A stretch of DNA of 64,000 nt from Desulfobulbus rhabdoformis (GTDB taxonomy: Bacteria > Desulfobacterota > Desulfobulbia > Desulfobulbales > Desulfobulbaceae): the NCBI RefSeq assembly GCF_016919065.1, contig NZ_JAFFQA010000027.1, positions 1 to 64,000 on the forward strand. The letters are read 5' to 3'. This document shows positions 1-6,826 of this stretch, in pieces. The notes below the pieces were generated by a model. That model did not search any database. It was not told the DNA's origin and worked only from the letters and a program-made list of their open reading frames with translations. Position 1 is the first letter of the stretch, and every line of letters starts with the position of its first letter. Made by a program: the position numbers and the translations under genes.

Positions 1-863
1 GTGTTGCGGTAGAAGGTGTCGCGCCGACGGGCGTCGAGCATGGCCTTGGAGAGTTCCCACAGCTCCGCCCGCAGTTCCTCGAACTGGTCGCGGGAGATGT
101 AGAGCACCTCGCGGTGGAACATGCCCGGCTCGAGGTACTTCTCCTGGAGCCGCTGCTGGAAGGTGTCGTCGTCCTCCGGCAGCTTGCGCTTGGCGCTGCT
201 CTTGCCGGTTTTCGACTTGGCGATCAGCTCCGCCCGGCGGGCCTCGAATTCGGCCTCGGTCTCACCCTTGCCCTGGCGCAGCTTGGCCTTGACCAGAACG
301 TTGTAGATGATGCCGCTGACCGTGATGCCGAGGGTCTGCTCCAGGTACCAGGCGTAGAGGATGATCTGGAAATCGGTCCACAGCCGCTCCAGGTAGCTGG
401 CGTCGATCTGCGAGGCGGTTTTGTGTTCCAGCAGGAAGTACTGGCCATCCTGACGGACGATGCCGTCCACCTTCCCGGCGAGGATGAAACTGCGCGAGGT
501 CGCCCCGGTCGCCGGGTTGACGATGGGGCCTTCGAAGGTCTTCTCGAGTGCGACGACCTCGAACTCTTCAGCCGGGTAGTGTTCCGCATAGGCGCTCATC
601 ATGGCCCTGGCGAGATGCCAGTCGGCCTGTTGATGATCGTCCTGCGCCCGGTTCGGATAGGTCCGGTCGATGTGGTCGAGGACCTTGGCCAGATCCCGCT
701 CGCCGTGCCAGCACTCCAGGCAGTCGTGAATGACCGAGCCGAAGGCCAGATTGGGGTCGCGCTCGAGCGGCACCAGCTCGTCGATGTAGCGCCACTTGCA
801 GGCCATGCGGCAGTTGCGGAACAGCCGCCACATGGAATAGGTGGTGGTCATCAGCTCGCTCAT
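1..863 (-). CDS. PD-(D/E)XK nuclease, RecB/Cas4-like (partial)
   Basis: The reading frame starts at 863 and stays open to the window edge, giving 287 residues without the C-terminus. The RecB-type nuclease core is visible: His46 in an early helix, Asp132 in AGKVDG, Glu145 and Lys147 in LLEHKT, and Gln165/Tyr169 of the QxxxY motif. Such proteins act as exonucleases in phage or element recombination, or resemble Cas4. The start overlaps the stop of the upstream small gene as ATGA, so translation is probably coupled. No helicase domain or cas gene is visible, so an element-borne recombination nuclease is the best reading. Confidence 0.8.
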   Translation of the reverse strand, partial: MSELMTTTYSMWRLFRNCRMACKWRYIDELVPLERDPNLAFGSVIHDCLECWHGERDLAKVLDHIDRTYPNRAQDDHQQADWHLARAMMSAYAEHYPAEEFEVVALEKTFEGPIVNPATGATSRSFILAGKVDGIVRQDGQYFLLEHKTASQIDASYLERLWTDFQIILYAWYLEQTLGITVSGIIYNVLVKAKLRQGKGETEAEFEARRAELIAKSKTGKSSAKRKLPEDDDTFQQRLQEKYLEPGMFHREVLYISRDQFEELRAELWELSKAMLDARRRDTFYRN

Positions 864-1198
864 ACCGCCACCCCCGCTGTAGCAGCGGCGGGCGCTGCGC
901 GATGCTTGGAGGCGCAGGCGCAACCCGACGGCTGGGATCGTTCGATCAGGACCGAGCGTTCGCCGTATTCCTTGGTGGCGAAGCCGGTGAAGATGCGGGC
1001 GAGGTCGCTGCCGACATCGGTGGAGGCGTCGATCACGCAGGTGCGTCGGGCCTTGTCCAGATTGAACCGGCTCTCCATCCGCACACGGGAACGGCCATGC
1101 AGGCTTTCGACGGCCAGCATCGCCAGCATGAAAGTGTCTTCCAGTTCCTGGGCCGGGACCGACTCGTCAAAACGGTACTTGTAGGTGTCGTGAGTCAT
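860..1198 (-). CDS. Small protein of unknown function in nuclease operon
   Basis: Encodes 112 residues starting MTHDTYKYRF, preceded by AGGAG about 8 bases upstream. The first 85 residues look folded and charged; the tail is Ala-rich with a CACAS patch. I do not recognise the family. Its stop codon overlaps the start of the RecB-like nuclease by ATGA, which argues for a common function, perhaps a recombination accessory protein. A longer in-frame extension to about 1435 is possible, but it overlaps the sigma-factor gene and has no comparable ribosome site. Confidence 0.65.
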   Translation of the reverse strand: MTHDTYKYRFDESVPAQELEDTFMLAMLAVESLHGRSRVRMESRFNLDKARRTCVIDASTDVGSDLARIFTGFATKEYGERSVLIERSQPSGCACASKHRAAPAAATAGVAV

Positions 1199-1302
1199 GG
1201 TTGAACTCCTCTTTTGTTCAGGTTCTGATTTCCGAGGCCCCGGATAGCCGCACCATGCGGCACGGTGCTTACTTACCGGAGCCAGAGCTGATGCGTCGGA
1301 GA

Positions 1303-1887
1303 TCACAGGTAGTCCTCGAGCCCGGCCTCGCGGAACGCGTCCCGCAGCTTGCTCAGCCGGTCGTAGAGGGTGGTTCTGGGGATGCCCATCTCCCGGGCGA
1401 TTTCGGCCATGGTGCTGTCGTGCAGGCGCACGCACAGATCCCGGAGTTCTTCCGGCAGCGAGGCGATGGCCCGGTCGAGGTCCATGCGGATCTCATGGGC
1501 GAGGCGCTCTCTTGTTTCGCGGGTGCCGCCCCCCAGAGAGCCTTCGCTATCCAGGAAGTCGATCCGCTCGGTGGTGTCGCCCTCACCGTTGTCGAGGGGT
1601 TCGTTGAGTGAGGTTTGGCAGAGTCGCCAGTCCCGGCATTGGGCGAACCGGGCCTCCAGAATGGTGGAGATGTGACGTTCGACTATCCGGGCCATGAAGG
1701 TGGTCTTCTTGGCCTTGGCGGGATTGAAATGCCGCATCCGCTGCAGCAGATCGATCATCAGTTCCTGTTCGAGGTCGGGTCTGTCGTCCTCGGTGAATCC
1801 GGCCTTGCCTACGAGTTGACGTGCTTTGTGCCGAATGAGGTCGGCGGCATACTTGTCGATGCCGTCGTAAGAATTCTGTGAAACCAT
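1303..1887 (-). CDS. Sigma-70-like RNA polymerase sigma factor
   Basis: A 194-residue protein with the two-part layout of small sigma factors. An N-terminal region-2-like helical segment (about residues 1-75, including a DLEQELMIDLLQRM stretch) is followed by a region-4 helix-turn-helix at the C-terminus (about 140-190; LPEELRDLCVRL, then AEIAREMGIPRTTLYDRL). Such factors occur in phages and integrated elements and would direct transcription of element genes. No anti-sigma gene is next to it. The ribosome site is locked in a hairpin (1893-1911). It could alternatively be a sigma-like activator. Confidence 0.8.
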   Translation of the reverse strand: MVSQNSYDGIDKYAADLIRHKARQLVGKAGFTEDDRPDLEQELMIDLLQRMRHFNPAKAKKTTFMARIVERHISTILEARFAQCRDWRLCQTSLNEPLDNGEGDTTERIDFLDSEGSLGGGTRETRERLAHEIRMDLDRAIASLPEELRDLCVRLHDSTMAEIAREMGIPRTTLYDRLSKLRDAFREAGLEDYL

Positions 1888-2082
1888 CGGGGCCTCCTCG
1901 GAGCGAGGAGGAGGTCCGCGTGGGTGTCGGCACGGGCCAGATCACAGGACAAAGCTGTCGCGTGGGCGAAGGGGTCGCAGGTACGCCGCCAATTGCCGTA
2001 TTCGGCTCGGCGACACCCACAACAGCCTCCGCCATGCGTCCAGCTTGTTGTCCAGTGTCTAAGGGTTCAGGTCGTTACGTGT
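1888..2082. other. Intergenic leader upstream of the sigma factor
   Basis: About 195 bases without a convincing gene. It carries the hairpin described separately and a longer-range inverted repeat (GTGGGTGTCG near 1920 against CGACACCCAC near 2011), so the sigma-factor mRNA may have a structured 5' leader. I see no clear promoter. Confidence 0.3.
1893..1911 (-). promoter_or_regulatory. Hairpin masking the ribosome site of the sigma-factor gene
   Basis: In the minus-strand transcript CCTCCTCG, a 3-base loop and CGAGGAGG form a perfect 8-bp GC-rich stem. The 3' arm contains the only GGAGG Shine-Dalgarno sequence, a few bases before the ATG at 1887. Folding would block initiation, suggesting conditional translation. 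Seen directly; function inferred. Confidence 0.55.
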
Positions 2083-2409
2083 TCAGGCTGCCCGTTCCTC
2101 GATGCGCATCAGGAACGGGAGACCGTGCTTGATCTCGAGCAGGCAGACTTTTCCGCTGCCCATCTGCGCGAGGTGCTCCAGCAGCGCCACGACCTCTTGC
2201 TTGAGGATGAAGTCATCCTGGTCGCGCTCGGGCCGGGGACCGCTCTGTCCGCCCAGCTTGATCTCGCGCTCGATGACTGTGTCAGGGGTGAGTTCCGGCT
2301 CGCCGTCGCGGATCGGAATGTTGGTGATGCGGCCGAAGTTGATGTCCTGCATCAACTCGATGAGTCGCCGCTTCGGTGGGGTGAGGTGTGCTTTGTTGAC
2401 TTGTGCCAC
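2083..2409 (-). CDS. Hypothetical element protein, 108 residues
   Basis: Starts at GTG (2409) with AAGGAG about 9 bases upstream. The protein is a small soluble mixed alpha/beta chain (MAQVNKAHLT, then a block including EREIKLGGQSG and a C-terminal EIKHGLPFLMRIE). I do not recognise the family, and no membrane segment or signal is seen. It sits between the terminator of the QueC-like gene and the sigma factor, so it probably starts a separate transcription unit of element housekeeping genes. Confidence 0.6.
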   Translation of the reverse strand: MAQVNKAHLTPPKRRLIELMQDINFGRITNIPIRDGEPELTPDTVIEREIKLGGQSGPRPERDQDDFILKQEVVALLEHLAQMGSGKVCLLEIKHGLPFLMRIEERAA

Positions 2410-2467
2410 TGCCAGTCTCCTTGTTCGGAAGTTCTGGCACGCCCGGTGGCCAACCCTGTGCTGACCA

Positions 2468-2517
2468 ATAAAAAACGCCGGATCGCGCCTTCATTGGGGA
2501 AGGCGCTACATCCGGCG
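2468..2517 (-). terminator. Strong intrinsic terminator of the QueC-like operon
   Basis: On the minus strand ATCCGGCG-type and GCGCCTTC-type arms pair in two blocks (2476-2492 with 2499-2517) around a 6-base loop and run into a T tract (2475-2468). It lies about 65 bases after the stop of the QueC-like gene and separates that operon from the sigma-factor genes. Confidence 0.85.
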
Positions 2518-2582
2518 TCGCAATGGCTACATTTGGCGTAGCGGAAATTTTTTTTAGTTTTTTCTTCCTGGGTGGTCCCGGG

Positions 2583-4685
2583 TCATTCGTTGACTATCGG
2601 GCGGACCTCCCAAACGATCTCCTCTTCGGTCCGGTAGACCGGTTCGTTGCCGCACTTGATGGATTCTTTCAGGTGGGCGGCCAGCGGCTTGTCATACTTG
2701 TCCAGATACGTGATGGCCCGGTTCACGGCACTCCGGAAGGCGTCGCGGATGTTCTTCCGCTTGTCGTTGGATTTCCGGAGTTTGCCACCCAGACCAACCG
2801 CCTCGTTGATTGCGGCGGTGATCTGGGTCATTTCGTTCTCAAGCCGCTGGATTTCGGCATCGTTGTTTTCTGCCCGGGCTTCTTCAATTTCTCGAAGAAG
2901 CTCGTGAGCCGTCTCCCGGTATTGCTCGACGGCCTTGCGGTCGGCAACGAAGCCGGTATCACCCAACGGAACCCCCTGGGTGACCTGAAAACCTTCGTCG
3001 GTCTCATTGGAGTTCAGGACCGCGTTGCAGCTATCGATGGCAAACCCGCAGACGATCTCGTAGACCGAGGTTTCCTTGTTAGGCCTCGCCAGGAGGAAGT
3101 TGATGTACTCGGCTCCTTTGTCGACACCCGTCACAAGCACCTCGGCGTTGCCGTTAAAGCGTGCGGCCCAGACACCCCCGCGCTTCCTGAAGTAGTTGTC
3201 CGGCTGCTTCTGCTCAACCGGAATGGCGGGGACGGAGATTACCGATCCCGATTCATAGACCGTCCTGAGTAGGCAGTCTCCCGGCAATGTGCGCTGGCGG
3301 ATGGCGGTGATGTTGCGGGCAACCATGGTGTCCATCGCTTCGCAGACCTCCTTGGCGTGGCGCTTGTAAAGGTCATAGACCTTCTGGGCCACGCTTCCGG
3401 GGTTCCCATTCAGGTAGCGGAAGACCCGACTCACCTCGCTGAATCGAGCGATAAACTGGGTGATGTCATCTTGATCACGGACCTGGTTGGCACGTTCCAG
3501 GTACGCGGCCGCCATGATCTTGTCCTCGTCCTTGCTTCGGCTTTGGGTGAAGATGTCGGCCTTGTAGGCATCGACAGGGTCATACTGATCGGCCTTGGCA
3601 GCGATCACGGCAAAGCGCCGGTCGATGCACTGCGAGCAGGTGCCGCAGTGGGTATGGTGATTGGTCATCTCCCAGGTGTGCGTGCAGGTGGTCGATGCCG
3701 CGATCATCTCCTGGCATCCGGCTTTGGTGATGACCCCGACGACGTCAGCCTTGGTTTTCCAGATGTAGGGATTTTCAATGGTGAAAGGTTCGCCAGCTAC
3801 CAGGCTGATGATTTCCTGAAACCCTCGGATTACCCTGGGATGGGTGGTGCGCGTTGCTCGGCCGCCGACGACCTGGGCGCAGACCGGCAGATTCAGACTG
3901 ATGACGCCGTTCTCGTAGAAACGGACGCTCTTCAGGTTGATCATTTTTGCGATGGTCGCGCCGATGGACACGTATAGAAAGGAGCGGCTCCGCTGAGTGT
4001 ACTCGTAGTTCAGCCCCTTGTTCTTGTTGACGCGAACGCCGATGTGGAGCGGAGCGTTTTCCCCGGCCTTGTCGGCGATCATCTTTTCCAGGCGGCGGTG
4101 GCGCTTGTTGAGCTTCGGGGTTGACTTGTGGGTCACCAGAACGACCCGGTGTTTTTCGTTCAACACCTCGTCGATAGCTCCGGCCAGCGAATCCAGCCCG
4201 CCTGAAAACATCACCACCTGCTCCGGATAACCGAGAAGACGCCCGTCATCGTTGAAGTCCAGGTAGCCCTGGAATGCCTGAGCCTCTGTCAGCTTGGTGA
4301 ATTCGAAGTGATAGCTGTCATCAGATAGGAACCCAAGCGTCGAGCACAGGGCCTGCTGAATCTCCTCACCATTCCAGAAATCCGGGTTCCGGACCGGAAT
4401 GATGAAATGCAGGTTTCTCCGCCAACCATGACCAAAGGAATCAACGTCATCGGCCCCACGGGGAATGGCCTGGTCGGCGCTGTAGACGTAGGTGGCAATT
4501 TCGAGCAGATCCTGGAAGGAATCCGGCACGTCCTTGCTCATCTTTTTGTGGATGTCCTCAATGCGTAGGGTGATCTTGTCCGGCCCATCTTTGCCCCACA
4601 AGCGCAGGCGCAAATCCCGATTCGGGTTCTCCTCGATTCCGCTGGTCGGTGCGTTTCCGCAGATGATGTAACGCTTATCTTGCAT
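2583..4685 (-). CDS. QueC-like PP-loop enzyme with long C-terminal extension (defence-type)
   Basis: A 700-residue protein, about three times the size of housekeeping QueC. Residues 1-150 form an unassigned N-terminal region. A PP-loop SGGLDS lies at 161-166, and a QueC-type zinc site follows at Cys334, Cys347, Cys350 and Cys353 (C-x12-CGTC-x2-C, then RR). This is the fold of 7-cyano-7-deazaguanine synthase and of its relatives QatC (Qat defence) and Cap9 (type IV CBASS). A coiled coil (about 580-625) and a C-terminal block (about 635-690) with LGGKLRKSND and AVNRAITYLDKY follow; similar blocks end other regulatory or defence proteins. It overlaps the upstream partner by 11 bases and has no other queuosine genes nearby, so a conjugation or defence role is inferred. 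Confidence 0.8.
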   Translation of the reverse strand: MQDKRYIICGNAPTSGIEENPNRDLRLRLWGKDGPDKITLRIEDIHKKMSKDVPDSFQDLLEIATYVYSADQAIPRGADDVDSFGHGWRRNLHFIIPVRNPDFWNGEEIQQALCSTLGFLSDDSYHFEFTKLTEAQAFQGYLDFNDDGRLLGYPEQVVMFSGGLDSLAGAIDEVLNEKHRVVLVTHKSTPKLNKRHRRLEKMIADKAGENAPLHIGVRVNKNKGLNYEYTQRSRSFLYVSIGATIAKMINLKSVRFYENGVISLNLPVCAQVVGGRATRTTHPRVIRGFQEIISLVAGEPFTIENPYIWKTKADVVGVITKAGCQEMIAASTTCTHTWEMTNHHTHCGTCSQCIDRRFAVIAAKADQYDPVDAYKADIFTQSRSKDEDKIMAAAYLERANQVRDQDDITQFIARFSEVSRVFRYLNGNPGSVAQKVYDLYKRHAKEVCEAMDTMVARNITAIRQRTLPGDCLLRTVYESGSVISVPAIPVEQKQPDNYFRKRGGVWAARFNGNAEVLVTGVDKGAEYINFLLARPNKETSVYEIVCGFAIDSCNAVLNSNETDEGFQVTQGVPLGDTGFVADRKAVEQYRETAHELLREIEEARAENNDAEIQRLENEMTQITAAINEAVGLGGKLRKSNDKRKNIRDAFRSAVNRAITYLDKYDKPLAAHLKESIKCGNEPVYRTEEEIVWEVRPIVNE

Positions 4686-5463
4686 CGGCTCGCGCTCCTT
4701 CTTTCAATTCGTCCTTCATTTTCTTCAGCGCATAGGAGGCGAAGCCGTTGGACGACTCCCGGGAGATGTCACCGCCTTCTTCGTATTTGTGCTTGGAAAA
4801 CCAATCCGCCGAAAACTGTTCGACGATCAGGGATGCTTCTTTGCAGTGCGTGGTCAGGGCTTTCTCGAATTGTCCCATTTCATTCATGGTGGCAAAGCGC
4901 TGGCCTTCGCCCAGATGGGTCGCCAGCGTTTTTGACAGGAAATAATTCATGCTCTCGTTGGTCAGCTTGGCGAAGAACGTGCGGGACAACTCGCCGAACT
5001 CCCGTTTTTTCCCGAGCGACGCCAATGCTGCCTGAACGTCACTGGCGTCTGGCGTAAACAAGGAGGGCAGCTTGGGAGAGATGTGTTCGACCAATGCTCC
5101 AACCAAGGCCCGCTGCGACATCTCACCCAAGTCAGAGCGGCTACCGTTGGACTCCAGTTTCCGATCCATTGCCTCTGCAACAGCGGCGGCAACGTCGGGC
5201 AATGAGGTGTCCTGCGGCAGATTGATGCCGACCGACTGCAGGTGATCGTTGAAGTTGTCCTTCTTGGCAGCAATGGCAAGCTGGGTCATCAGCCATACCG
5301 CCTCGGTAAACCCCTCATCGTTGAGCACAAATGAGAAGGCCTTGTCAGCCGCCCGTATTGTGGCGTTTGCGATCTGGGACACGTCGGCACCGGCCGTGAT
5401 CAGGCCGACCACCTCTTTCCATGCCCTCGACCTTGGAAGGCTCCCAAGTCTGACGTGCCCCAT
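4675..5463 (-). CDS. Met-Gly N-terminal partner of the QueC-like enzyme
   Basis: A 262-residue mainly helical protein with no recognised domain, beginning MGHVRLGSLPRSRAWKEV. After Met removal it would expose an N-terminal glycine. I recall relatives with the same opening block, suggesting that the N-terminus is under constraint. No membrane segment or signal peptide is seen. It overlaps the QueC-like gene by 11 bases, and the pair follows a LexA-like repressor. By analogy with QatB beside QatC, and with partners of Cap9, it may be the substrate modified by the enzyme. That role is inference; no catalytic motif is visible. Confidence 0.7.
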   Translation of the reverse strand: MGHVRLGSLPRSRAWKEVVGLITAGADVSQIANATIRAADKAFSFVLNDEGFTEAVWLMTQLAIAAKKDNFNDHLQSVGINLPQDTSLPDVAAAVAEAMDRKLESNGSRSDLGEMSQRALVGALVEHISPKLPSLFTPDASDVQAALASLGKKREFGELSRTFFAKLTNESMNYFLSKTLATHLGEGQRFATMNEMGQFEKALTTHCKEASLIVEQFSADWFSKHKYEEGGDISRESSNGFASYALKKMKDELKEGARADAR

Positions 5464-5496
5464 GTCGATCTCCTTATTGTTCGCGACCCTGCATCG

Positions 5497-5730
5497 TTAT
5501 TCGGGCCTCCTGATGACGACGATGCTTCGGGCCTTACGAGCTTCTTTCTTCAAATAGCCTTTACGGACCAGTTGAGCGATCTGCTCGTGGGCGCTCGCGT
5601 GACTGATACAGAGGACTTCCGACAATTCTTTCACCGTTGGCGGCAACCCCTTTTCATCGATGATTTGGCAAATGACCCTCAGCGTCCTGGCCTGCGGGTC
5701 GGTTATTTCCGATAGCTTTTTCTTTCCCAT
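5497..5730 (-). CDS. Stand-alone LexA-type winged-helix repressor
   Basis: A 77-residue protein consisting almost only of a LexA N-terminal DNA-binding fold. TDPQARTLRVICQII is helix 1, followed by PPTVKELSEVL and SHASAHEQIAQLVRKGYL as the helix-turn-helix, then a basic wing KKEARKARSI. The autoproteolytic Ser/Lys domain of LexA is missing, so it cannot self-cleave. It is the first gene of the three-gene cassette, 33 bases before the Met-Gly protein. Its promoter contains a palindrome of CTG-N8-CAG form, so autoregulation is likely. Start choice is supported by GGAG 8 bases upstream. Confidence 0.8.
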   Translation of the reverse strand: MGKKKLSEITDPQARTLRVICQIIDEKGLPPTVKELSEVLCISHASAHEQIAQLVRKGYLKKEARKARSIVVIRRPE

Positions 5731-5786
5731 GGCGATTGCTCCGTGTCATGGCCACTGAGCGGATTAAGCCCAATTTATGACCAAGA

Positions 5787-5815
5787 AATATACGACCTGA
5801 TGAATATCAGGTCAA
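5787..5815 (-). promoter_or_regulatory. Sigma70 promoter with embedded operator for the LexA-like cassette
   Basis: Reading the minus strand, TTGACC (5815-5810) is followed by a 17-base spacer and TATATT (5792-5787), a near-consensus promoter. The palindrome GACCTGAT-N4-ATCAGGTC (5794-5813) overlaps the -35 box and fills the spacer. A bound repressor would exclude RNA polymerase. It lies just upstream of the LexA-like gene. Confidence 0.75.
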
Positions 5816-6024
5816 TCAAAAACAGGACTTTTCATCTGATTCCGACATCTTGCTCGTCCCTCCGGTAGGTAACGAACGCAAGTCCGGTTAAAGCCGGGCA
5901 CAACCAGATAACCGACCAGAGGCGGAGCTGAGGCGGTTGTGGGTGCCATCGAACGCGCATCCCGACCGCCACCGTTTTCTGGCATCCACACCATCCAGTC
6001 CCCCGGTCCCACCGGAGGTGTTCG
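5816..6024. other. Divergent intergenic region of the island
   Basis: About 200 bases between the divergent cassette and recombination module. Minus-strand frames here look like GC-rich chance frames, and I found no convincing gene or second clear promoter. The plus-strand module must be transcribed from somewhere here. Confidence 0.3.
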
Positions 6025-6267
6025 ATGTTGGATGTACAGGAAATGAATGATGTGCCGGGGACGGATGACCTTGGCGAAAACGGCAAACCCGGCCGCCTGT
6101 CGGGTGAGGCGAGGCTCCAGTCAGCCGCCTCCATTCTGGCCACGGCGATCCTGCGCCGAAAGGCCAAAAACGCATGTGTGGGCAATGAGTTAGAGGCTTT
6201 CGAAGATTCTTCCCCTGTGCTCGGAGAAGGACTTGATTCATTGCCGGAACAGAGCATTCATTCATGA
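6025..6267 (+). CDS. Small element protein preceding DUF2924
   Basis: An 80-residue protein with GGAGG 7 bases before the ATG. The segment ARLQSAASILATAILRRKAK is a short amphipathic helix, and the tail ends in an acidic stretch and PEQSIHS. From memory, small proteins with a similar helix and a serine/histidine tail often precede DUF2924 and serine recombinase genes in proteobacterial islands. The position, 34 bases before DUF2924, supports it being a real first gene of the recombination module. Function unknown. Confidence 0.6.
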   Translation: MLDVQEMNDVPGTDDLGENGKPGRLSGEARLQSAASILATAILRRKAKNACVGNELEAFEDSSPVLGEGLDSLPEQSIHS

Positions 6268-6301
6268 CAACTCGTCCGGAAACCAAAATAAGGAGTTGAA
6301 A

Positions 6302-6826
6302 ATGAATGAGTTACAAAACGCCGCCACCGGCGGCAAGAACCAGGACCGAACCCGAAACTCGGTCCTTCGGCAGATGGCCCTGCTGCAATCCATGTCCCTG
6401 GAGCAGCTCCGGGAAAAATGGCTCGACCTCTACGGCGAAGAGCCGCCCCAGTACAAGAAACAATTCCTCATCAAGCGGCTGGCCTATCGCATCCAGGAGC
6501 TTTTCTACGGTGGGCTGTCCGAGCAGGCCAAGGTCCATCTCCAGCAGGCCGCCAAGGATGACCCGGTCGCCACTGTCAATCGACGCATCCCAGAAGAGCG
6601 GAAATCGAACGAGGCGATCCTGCCCGGAACCAGACTGGTGCGGGTCTGGAACGACCGGCGCTATGAGGTGATCGTCCTTGCCGACGGCTACGAGTTCGAA
6701 GGTCGCACCTTCCGGTCGCTCAGCGCGGTGGCCAGGGAGATCACCGGGACGCGCTGGAACGGCAAGGTCTTTTTCGGACTGAAGAAGGTTTACGGCAGAA
6801 AAGCCGAGGGAGGGTCGGATGCTTGA
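6302..6826 (+). CDS. DUF2924 family protein
   Basis: A 174-residue protein starting at ATG 6302 with AAGGAG just upstream. It shows the DUF2924 pattern: an N-terminal helix with a RQMALLQSMSLEQLREKW block, a KKQFLIKRLAYRIQEL block, then the C-terminal LVRVWNDRRYEVIVLADGY and FEGRTFRSLSAVAREITG. The C-terminal part resembles small DNA-associated domains. DUF2924 genes are almost always found directly upstream of large serine recombinases, as here with an 8-base overlap, so a role as recombination accessory or directionality factor is inferred. The biochemical function is not known to me. Confidence 0.85.
   Translation: MNELQNAATGGKNQDRTRNSVLRQMALLQSMSLEQLREKWLDLYGEEPPQYKKQFLIKRLAYRIQELFYGGLSEQAKVHLQQAAKDDPVATVNRRIPEERKSNEAILPGTRLVRVWNDRRYEVIVLADGYEFEGRTFRSLSAVAREITGTRWNGKVFFGLKKVYGRKAEGGSDA

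Noticed and set aside
114..1184. Long plus-strand reading frame opposite the nuclease gene
   Set aside because: It is a GC-rich mirror of the minus-strand nuclease and its upstream gene, which have conserved motifs, ribosome sites and an ATGA junction.
2583..4685. Housekeeping queuosine gene queC
   Set aside because: The protein is three times too long, has no queD/queE/queF or folE neighbours, and lies in an element next to a dedicated repressor.
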